A stretch of 5,165 nt of DNA from SURF-32 sp964648365 (GTDB taxonomy: Bacteria > Planctomycetota > Phycisphaerae > UBA1845), in NCBI GenBank assembly GCA_964648365.1, contig CAZYLK010000281.1:1-5165 (forward strand), given 5' to 3'. Each line of letters starts with the position of its first letter. Within the stretch, counting starts at the first letter, position 1. The position numbers and the translations under genes were made by a program. This document shows, piece by piece, positions 1 through 4,603 of the stretch. Under the pieces are notes generated by a model. The model searched no databases. It saw nothing but the letters and a program-made list of their open reading frames with translations, and was not told the origin of the DNA.

Positions 1-573
1 GTCGCGCGTCAGCCGGCCTTCGAGCACCGCCTGGATGAGCCGCTCGCGCTCAGAGGCTTCCGCGACAGTCGCGATCGCATACGCACTGCTCAGCGGAATC
101 CGGCCTTCATCGATGAGATCCTGCACCGACTTCGGATGCACCTGCAATGCGAGCAGCTTGGAAATCATCGCGGGGGACGGCTTGCCGAGTTCCAGCGACA
201 CCTGTGCCGCCGACCAGCCTGTATCTTGTATCAGGCGAGCGAAAGCCCGAGACTTCTCCATCACGGTCAGGTCAGAGCGATTCGTGTTGACGATAAGCTG
301 AAGCGTGACGAGTTCGACCGGTGTAGGGACATGGTCGCTGACGACCATCGGCACCGTGACGTGGCCGAGTCCCTCGGCTACTTCGATGCGCCCGTAGCCG
401 TCATCAAGGATGATCTGATCACCCTCGCGGTGACCGAGCAGCGGCACAAGGATGCCTCTCTGCTTGACGCTCTGGGCCAGCGAGAGCCGGTCCGATTCAC
501 TGCGGCGTTCCCGAATCTGCGGTCGCCGGATTATGCTTGCGATGGGAATGTCGTGGACGACGCGCCCTGGCAT
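1..573 (-). CDS. ParB-like N-terminal domain protein with HTH (3' end cut by window edge)
   Basis: The first 191 residues are visible and no stop is reached before the left edge. Residues ~8-80 look like the ParB/Spo0J N-terminal fold: an entry segment ending PQIRER (18-23), LAQSVKQRGILVPL (32-45), ILDDGYGRIEVAEGLG (55-70) and VTVPMVV (72-78). Residues 98-115 (NRSDLTVMEKSRAFARLI) match the linker helix that precedes the ParB helix-turn-helix, which follows at ~117-141 (GWSAAQVSLELGK...ISKLL). Family knowledge: ParB proteins bind specific DNA sites and many use CTP as a clamp-loading switch in plasmid or chromosome partition. Others are phage or element regulators. Here the usual GERRxRA nucleotide motif is replaced by DGYGRIEVA, so canonical CTP use is uncertain. 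The ATG at 573 has AGGGAGGA 7 nt upstream (581-588). It starts 2 nt after the upstream stop, indicating coupling. No ParA is visible in the window, so a partition role is unproven. Confidence 0.88.
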   Translation of the reverse strand, partial: MPGRVVHDIPIASIIRRPQIRERRSESDRLSLAQSVKQRGILVPLLGHREGDQIILDDGYGRIEVAEGLGHVTVPMVVSDHVPTPVELVTLQLIVNTNRSDLTVMEKSRAFARLIQDTGWSAAQVSLELGKPSPAMISKLLALQVHPKSVQDLIDEGRIPLSSAYAIATVAEASERERLIQAVLEGRLTRD

Positions 574-575
574 GG

Positions 576-740
576 TCAGTTCCTCCCTGCTTTCTCTTCC
601 TTCCGAAGGAGTGCCTGCACGGTCAGCGCGATGACGCCCAGGTCATCCAGTTGCCCTATGACCGGCAGGAAATCCGGCGCGAGGTCAAAAGGACTGACGA
701 CATACAAGAGACAGCCCAGCACGATGGCAAGCTTGCGCAT
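576..740 (-). CDS. Mini-DUF1232 (YkvA-like) small protein, 54 aa
   Basis: This is a 54-residue protein with an N-terminal hydrophobic stretch (RKLAIVLGCLLYVVSP, residues 2-17) that runs into the DUF1232 signature. SPFDLAPDFLPVIGQLDD spans residues 16-33, with the conserved SPxDLxPDxxPxxGxxDD spacing. A short helix (LGVIALTVQALLRKEEK) follows. DUF1232/YkvA proteins are small, probably membrane-associated proteins of unknown function, usually around 100 residues or more. This copy is little more than the core motif. The ATG at 740 is chosen because AAGGAG lies 7 nt upstream (748-753). A longer in-frame reading to 860 begins at a TTG inside a hairpin, has no ribosome site, and adds only low-complexity Arg/Ala-rich sequence. 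The stop is 2 nt before the ParB-like ATG. The motif identification is firm; no function can be assigned. Confidence 0.85.
   Translation of the reverse strand: MRKLAIVLGCLLYVVSPFDLAPDFLPVIGQLDDLGVIALTVQALLRKEEKAGRN
581..588 (-). promoter_or_regulatory. Shine-Dalgarno site of the ParB-like gene
   Basis: The minus strand reads AGGGAGGA followed by 7 nt and ATG. The site overlaps the last codons of the upstream DUF1232 gene. Ribosomes ending that gene would therefore terminate on top of the ParB start, a typical arrangement for translational coupling. Confidence 0.8.
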
Positions 741-747
741 CGCGGTA

Positions 748-753
748 CTCCTT
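748..753 (-). promoter_or_regulatory. Shine-Dalgarno site deciding the DUF1232 start
   Basis: The minus strand reads AAGGAG, 7 nt before the ATG at 740. This fixes the start at the 54-aa reading rather than the 94-aa frame that extends to 860. Confidence 0.8.
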
Positions 754-780
754 CTGACCCGCTTGGCATCCGCCGCGTGC

Positions 781-808
781 CTCCCGCCGGCGGGCCGTCG
801 GGCGGGAG
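781..808. repeat. GC-rich perfect inverted repeat in the DUF1232 leader
   Basis: CTCCCGCC (781-788) and GGCGGGAG (801-808) are exact reverse complements separated by 12 nt. A nested 12-bp palindrome CCCGCCGGCGGG (783-794) offers an alternative fold. No T-run follows on the minus strand, so it is not a canonical intrinsic terminator. It lies about 30 nt upstream of the DUF1232 ribosome site, where it could be an mRNA structure or protein-binding site. Chance occurrence in such GC-rich DNA is possible. Confidence 0.45.
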
Positions 809-851
809 TCGCGTGGGAGCCAGTTTTACTGATGGAGAATGGAGCGGACGA

Positions 852-874
852 ACCGCGCAATCACATTGCGCGGT
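852..874 (-). terminator. Perfect 9-bp hairpin just downstream of the DjlA-like gene (terminator-like, no U-tract)
   Basis: ACCGCGCAA (852-860) and TTGCGCGGT (866-874) pair exactly around a 5-nt loop, TCACA. On the minus strand the hairpin begins about 15 nt after the TGA at 890-892. The following sequence, TTCGTCCGC, lacks a U-tract. It may be a weak or attenuating terminator, a 3'-end stabilising or RNA-processing hairpin between operon genes, or a protein-binding palindrome. Confidence 0.45.
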
Positions 875-889
875 CCAACGAAGCCGCGT

Positions 890-1975
890 TCAGGCGTGAT
901 GCGGGGGTGCAGCCGGCAATCGGGCGATGAGCGCGTCGTACGCCTCGCGCACCTCAATCGACCGGCGATGGGCATCCGCCTGGACTTCCGGCGGCTCCCC
1001 AGTAAACAGATCCGGGTGACACTGCCTGATGAGCCGGCGGTAGGCCTGTCGAACCTCCTGCGCGGACGCCGCGTGATCCAGACCGAGGACGGCGAAGTAA
1101 TCCCGGCCGTCCAGCGAATGCGCCGTGGCGAACTCGCGCCACGCACAGTCCGTCATCCCGAGCAGGGTCAGCACTTTCTGCAGCGCCAGCGTCCTTCGAT
1201 GTGAACATGGGCCGTCGGCACGCGCGATCGAGAGGAAGACACCGGCGAGTTCCTGCGCCTCAAGGTACGGATACCGCCGACGGAACGCCGCCGCCACGTC
1301 GCGTACATCCTCATCGGTCACATGCGGCATGTAGGCGCGGGTCTCCTTGAGGGCGCGGCGCATGCGTTCCTGGGTGTCGGCACTGCGGCACGCCTCGTCC
1401 TCGCACGCCCGCCGCACGGCTCGGAGCGACGCGCGACTCAGGTCGCCATCCGCCATCGCGACGTACATGCACAGCCGGATCGTGGGCAGCAGGTAGGCCA
1501 CGCGATCCCACGGTCCGCACGCGGGGACGTGCTGCACGAAGGTCGTTTCACCAAGCAGGCGCGGCTGGTCATCCGTGGCGATCACCCGGAATACGAGCCT
1601 GTAGTCGCCGGGCTTCTGCACCAGGAGCGCCGTGTACGGGATGTAGCATGCGCACTTGCCACCCCGGATCGGCCCGCACCGGGAGAACTCCCCGTCCTCG
1701 TCGGCGACATCCACGACAGCCTTCACGTTGCGCCCGTCACGGTCCTGGATGAGGAAGAAGCCCACGGCGTCGGCGGGAACCGGCGTTTGAACCGTTATCT
1801 CGCAGTGCTCGCCGACATCGTCGATGACCGAACTGCCCGCGGCGGAAATCCGCGGAACTTCTTCATCCGTTGAGTCATCGAGGATAGACCCGAGGAAGAC
1901 GCCGACCCCGGCGCCGATGGGTCCACCGAACAGCGATCCGAGGGCAGCCCCGGCGGCCTTTCCGAACCACGCCAT
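890..1975 (-). CDS. DjlA-like membrane-anchored co-chaperone: Gly-zipper, beta-rich insert, TerB, J domain
   Basis: This 361-residue protein has four parts. Residues 1-31 (WFGKAAGAALGSLFGG...GVGVFLGSIL) form a glycine-rich hydrophobic segment like the N-terminal membrane/dimerisation helix of DjlA, followed by acidic DDSTDEE. Residues ~55-152 look beta-rich (EITVQTPV, VGFFLIQD, YRLVFRVIA) with a GGKCAC cysteine pair; I do not recognise this domain. Residues ~155-290 fit a TerB/DjlA-type helical domain with two ADG motifs (175-177, 253-255). Residues ~292-355 are a J domain with YFAVLGLD, QAYRRLIRQ and an intact HPD at 320-322, ending in the DjlA-like EVREAYDALI. Family knowledge: J domains stimulate Hsp70/DnaK ATPase through HPD, and DjlA sits at the inner membrane. 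A DnaK-partner role is therefore inferred. The ATG at 1975 has GGAGG 7 nt upstream. The inserted beta domain makes this unlike standard djlA, so no symbol is given. Confidence 0.9.
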   Translation of the reverse strand: MAWFGKAAGAALGSLFGGPIGAGVGVFLGSILDDSTDEEVPRISAAGSSVIDDVGEHCEITVQTPVPADAVGFFLIQDRDGRNVKAVVDVADEDGEFSRCGPIRGGKCACYIPYTALLVQKPGDYRLVFRVIATDDQPRLLGETTFVQHVPACGPWDRVAYLLPTIRLCMYVAMADGDLSRASLRAVRRACEDEACRSADTQERMRRALKETRAYMPHVTDEDVRDVAAAFRRRYPYLEAQELAGVFLSIARADGPCSHRRTLALQKVLTLLGMTDCAWREFATAHSLDGRDYFAVLGLDHAASAQEVRQAYRRLIRQCHPDLFTGEPPEVQADAHRRSIEVREAYDALIARLPAAPPHHA

Positions 1976-1982
1976 GCCCGAA

Positions 1983-1987
1983 CCTCC
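1983..1987 (-). promoter_or_regulatory. Shine-Dalgarno site of the DjlA-like gene
   Basis: The minus strand reads GGAGG with a 7-nt spacer to the ATG at 1975. A 7-bp GC hairpin (1995-2013) ends only about 7 nt upstream of it, close enough to affect ribosome access. Confidence 0.8.
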
Positions 1988-1994
1988 GACGCAG

Positions 1995-2013
1995 CGCCCG
2001 CCCAGCGCGGGCG
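1995..2013. repeat. Inverted repeat next to the DjlA-like ribosome site
   Basis: CGCCCGC (1995-2001) and GCGGGCG (2007-2013) pair exactly around a 5-nt loop. In minus-strand RNA this all-GC hairpin would sit directly 5' of the GGAGG at 1983-1987. It could modulate initiation or protect a processed 5' end. No U-tract makes it a poor terminator. Confidence 0.45.
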
Positions 2014-2035
2014 TTTACGGGCAGAATCTACCCAT

Positions 2036-2054
2036 CTGGCCGCCGGTCGGCCAG
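2036..2054. repeat. Inverted repeat in the gap before the DjlA-like gene
   Basis: CTGGCCG (2036-2042) and CGGCCAG (2048-2054) are perfect complements around CCGGT. This is the middle of three inverted repeats in the 137-nt gap. A third, TCCTGTG (2066-2072) with CACAGGA (2091-2097), has an 18-nt loop. None is followed by a U-tract on the minus strand. Together they suggest structured intercistronic RNA or binding sites. Confidence 0.4.
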
Positions 2055-2112
2055 CGGCGCAGCCGTCCTGTGCGGTTCGGTAGGATTGGTCACAGGAGGG
2101 AGATCGGGGAGT

Positions 2113-2493
2113 TCATCGCGACGGGCCACGAAGGTTCTCGGCCTGCCTGGCCGCCTGCTCCTCGAAGTCGCGCACCAGTTGCCGCGTCTGCTGCATGCCG
2201 GTGCTCAGCCCGTACTCCTTGTACGCGTCATTCAGAAGTGACCTGTACTCTTTCTGCCAGTGTTGATCATGCGGATCACTTACTCCTGCAGCGCGCGCAA
2301 ACGCACTTTCAGCAAGGGCTAACTCCAGGCCGTGCGTCGCCACCGCGTCGATCGAGTCCGCACGCGCGTCGGTGAGCCGATCGAAGGTGAAGACTTCCGG
2401 GTCATGGCGGCGCATCCGGCCGAGCGTGATCGCATCGCTCGGGAAGGCGATTGCGGCCGGATCGAATCCCGGCAGACGGACACGCTTGGACAT
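2113..2493 (-). CDS. Unrecognised small soluble protein, about 126 aa
   Basis: I do not recognise a family. From the ATG at 2493 the protein has 126 residues. The first half contains RVRLPGFDPAAIAFPSDAITLG and a segment rich in Asp/Arg (RRHDPEVFTFDRLTDARAD). The second half is probably helical, ending in a charged amphipathic stretch (QQTRQLVRDFEEQAARQAE) that could form a short coiled coil. There is no signal peptide or membrane segment. The start is uncertain: an in-frame GTG at 2499 gives two more residues, and neither start has a convincing Shine-Dalgarno site. The gene starts about 48 nt after the HEAT gene stop on the same strand, consistent with one transcript. Its place between a HEAT scaffold and a co-chaperone-like protein hints at a partner or adaptor role, which is inference only. 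Confidence 0.7.
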   Translation of the reverse strand: MSKRVRLPGFDPAAIAFPSDAITLGRMRRHDPEVFTFDRLTDARADSIDAVATHGLELALAESAFARAAGVSDPHDQHWQKEYRSLLNDAYKEYGLSTGMQQTRQLVRDFEEQAARQAENLRGPSR

Positions 2494-2541
2494 AGGCACG
2501 GCATGATTGGTTCACTCATGAACTTGCCACAGGGGGCATGC

Positions 2542-4470
2542 TTAGTCAATACGGTTGACGCGCCGCTGGCGCTGGGCCTTGGCGCACAGATACGCTTTCA
2601 CTTCGCCGAGCAGTATGCGTGCCCCCTGCGTCAGCTCGCCCGCGCGACCGGATACACCGTCCTGCAATGGAGTGTCCAGGAGTTCCGCCAACTCCTTGAT
2701 ACGAAGTGCGAGCATCCGCCCTTGGCCCTCGAAATCCGCAGGAACCTTGCCCTGCTTCTTCCGTTCCTGCAGCATATCCGCCATGCGTCTCAGGCCGACG
2801 GGCTTGAGACCAGCACGCTCGTGTTCGATCAGGATGTCGGCGACGTACACGAAGTTCCAGAGCAACGTGTCGTTCACACCGTCGAACTTTGCGAACAACC
2901 GCTCGAGACCGTCGTCCACCTGCGGGAGGAACCCCTCCAGCCGCTCCCGCTCGTCGGCGGGGAGGTCTGCCAGTGCTGCCTCTACCGCGTGCGTTGCATC
3001 CGGGCCGAGATTGCGCAGAACGCGCCTCGCGGCGAACGCCAGCTCATCGCTGCCCTTGCAGACGCACGCAACCAGCGCCGGGACGGCCTGCATGGCCGCC
3101 CGCCCCGTCGCGCCGATGGCCACAAGCACCAGCGCCGCCAGCTCCTCGTCATCGGTTTCGGCAAGTATGGTGGCCAGCACCGGAACCGCCTCGCCGGCCT
3201 CAGTCCCAAGGTCACGCACGATCGCAACGGACGCCGCCCGCACCCACTCATCCGTTTCCGTCTTCAGGGCTTCCGCAAGTGCCGTGACGCCCTTGCTGCC
3301 CATGTGTGCGAATGCGGCGCTGGCGATGGGAATGGCCTGCACGTCGTGACGCCGGATGATGTCGAGCAGCGCCGGTGCAGCCGCCGGCCCGATCCCGCCG
3401 AGCGCCCGCGCCAGCGCCGTGCCCAGTCTTGGACTTACGCGCCCCTTCAGCAGACCCACCAGCACCGGAACGGATGTCGCCGCCCGGAGGCCGAGCCTTT
3501 CCAAGGCAAGGGCCGCCGCGATCTGCACTTCCTCGTGCTCCGATGAGAGCCGACCCTCGATCCGTTCGACGATCTGCGCCGTAGCCCGACCGGTCTCCAC
3601 CAGACCCTCGACAGCGCCCACCACGACCTCCCAGGCGTCACTGGAGAGCGCTCGCGATAATGCGTCAATGCCATCGTCCGAATCTCTCGTGATGCAACCG
3701 ATGGTCCGGGCCGCGCGTCCCCGCAGCGCCGGATTGCGCCTGCGGTCGTTCAGATGGTTGCGGACGGCGTCCAGAGCGACGTGCGCTTGTGGCCCCAGTT
3801 CCGCCAGGGCCAGGAGAATCGGATAAACGCACTCGTCGTTCTCGTTGGCCAAGGCGCCGGCGAGTTCCTCAACCGGCTCGGCCGAATGCACACCCAGCCG
3901 AGCGAACACCTTCGCGGCCACCAGGACGATTCCCGGCCGCTCGTCACGCAGCGCCCGGCGCAGCGTCTGGATGAGCGTTGCGCTCCCCGCGTCGATGGTG
4001 CTCAGTGCAGCGGCGGCGCATACCCGGACTCGTTCATCCGGATGGTCCATCAGCCGCCGCAGCCGCGGCTTGGCCTTGGCCGGTGCTGCACCCTCCGTCA
4101 GCAGCAGACAGGCCCAAGAGCACCGATCCACGTCCTCCCCGCGGAGTTCGTCAATCAGAATGTCGGACGCTCTTGCGACAGCGCCGCGATCCTGCACCTT
4201 CTCCGGCCGCTGGCGGGCAACCCGCAGGAGGAACTGCGCGGCGAACGTACGCTTGCGCCACTCGGGATCGTCAAGCGACTCGACCAGCGCGGGCAGCACA
4301 GCCTCCGCCTCGTTCTCAAGCTCCACGCCGATACGCGGCCACTGCTCGATGAGCCAGCCCGGATCGTGGATATGCTCCAGGAACTCGTCCACCACCTTGC
4401 GCGCGCGGCCCCAGACGATGCTCTCTCTTCGTCCGGTCTGATTCTCTGCGGCGCGGCGATCGACGGGCAT
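2542..4470 (-). CDS. HEAT-repeat scaffold protein, 642 aa, with unique C-terminal helical domain
   Basis: Residues ~55-500 are a series of paired helices with the HEAT/PBS-lyase-type pattern. Examples are VLPALVESLDDPEWRKRTFA (58-77), RLRRLMDHPDERVRVCAAAA (136-155), LSRALSSDAWEVVVGAVEGL (271-290) and LAEALKTETDEWVRAASVAI (398-417), each about 35-40 residues apart. Several repeats carry the DxxxxVRxxAxxAL-type core. HEAT solenoids bind proteins or nucleic acids and are not catalytic by themselves. Residues ~515-642 are not obviously HEAT. They form a helical, basic-ended tail (FDGVNDTLLWNFVYVADILI, RRMADMLQERKKQGK, final QRQRRVNRID) that I cannot name. No signal peptide or transmembrane helix is seen, so it is probably cytoplasmic. 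The ATG at 4470 has GAGG 8 nt upstream (4479-4482) and a promoter candidate about 30 nt upstream, making this the likely first gene of the operon. Confidence 0.9.
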   Translation of the reverse strand: MPVDRRAAENQTGRRESIVWGRARKVVDEFLEHIHDPGWLIEQWPRIGVELENEAEAVLPALVESLDDPEWRKRTFAAQFLLRVARQRPEKVQDRGAVARASDILIDELRGEDVDRCSWACLLLTEGAAPAKAKPRLRRLMDHPDERVRVCAAAALSTIDAGSATLIQTLRRALRDERPGIVLVAAKVFARLGVHSAEPVEELAGALANENDECVYPILLALAELGPQAHVALDAVRNHLNDRRRNPALRGRAARTIGCITRDSDDGIDALSRALSSDAWEVVVGAVEGLVETGRATAQIVERIEGRLSSEHEEVQIAAALALERLGLRAATSVPVLVGLLKGRVSPRLGTALARALGGIGPAAAPALLDIIRRHDVQAIPIASAAFAHMGSKGVTALAEALKTETDEWVRAASVAIVRDLGTEAGEAVPVLATILAETDDEELAALVLVAIGATGRAAMQAVPALVACVCKGSDELAFAARRVLRNLGPDATHAVEAALADLPADERERLEGFLPQVDDGLERLFAKFDGVNDTLLWNFVYVADILIEHERAGLKPVGLRRMADMLQERKKQGKVPADFEGQGRMLALRIKELAELLDTPLQDGVSGRAGELTQGARILLGEVKAYLCAKAQRQRRVNRID

Positions 4471-4497
4471 AGCGTCGTCCTCGACCTTTCGGCAACG

Positions 4498-4527
4498 ATT
4501 CTACGAACCGGGCATGTCCGGTGTCAC
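4498..4527 (-). promoter_or_regulatory. Candidate sigma70-type promoter of the HEAT operon
   Basis: On the minus strand GTGACA (4527-4522), an 18-nt spacer and TAGAAT (4503-4498) match the -35 and -10 consensus at 5 of 6 positions each. Transcription would begin near 4491, leaving a ~20-nt leader with GAGG at 4482-4479 before the ATG at 4470. The geometry fits the gene well, and AT-rich hexamers are scarce in this GC-rich DNA. The spacer holds an imperfect palindrome, ACCGGacatgcCCGGT (4507-4522), which could be an operator. Confidence 0.5.
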
Positions 4528-4603
4528 GGACCTGGCGCAGCACCATCGCGCGTTTGGCCCTGGGTCAACACACATCCGACCCGCCGCCCTTTGGCAAGAG
4601 GGA
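4528..4603. other. Recombinase-HEAT intergenic stretch
   Basis: The part of the gap between the recombinase stop and the promoter candidate holds only weak symmetries: an imperfect stem directly after the recombinase stop (4587-4602), and GGGTC/GACCC (4562-4566, 4578-4582) with an 11-nt spacer. These are possible remnants of a recombination or regulatory site, but nothing can be assigned. No T-run terminator for the recombinase is seen, so read-through into the HEAT operon is possible. Confidence 0.3.

Noticed and set aside
576..860. 94-aa version of the DUF1232 gene
   Set aside because: The extra 40 residues are low-complexity, the start is a TTG within a hairpin and there is no ribosome site. 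The ATG at 740 has AAGGAG at good spacing.
136..930. 264-aa plus-strand open frame across the ParB, DUF1232 and gap region
   Set aside because: It crosses three minus-strand units that each have a better explanation (motifs plus Shine-Dalgarno sites). The translation is compositionally typical of shadow frames.
2332..3546. 404-aa plus-strand open frame
   Set aside because: It lies entirely opposite the HEAT gene, its translation has no domain-like pattern and it has no ribosome site. It is an antisense shadow of high-GC coding sequence.
4587..4602. Terminator after the recombinase
   Set aside because: In minus-strand RNA the stem has a C-A mismatch and only about 5 pairs, with no U-tract.
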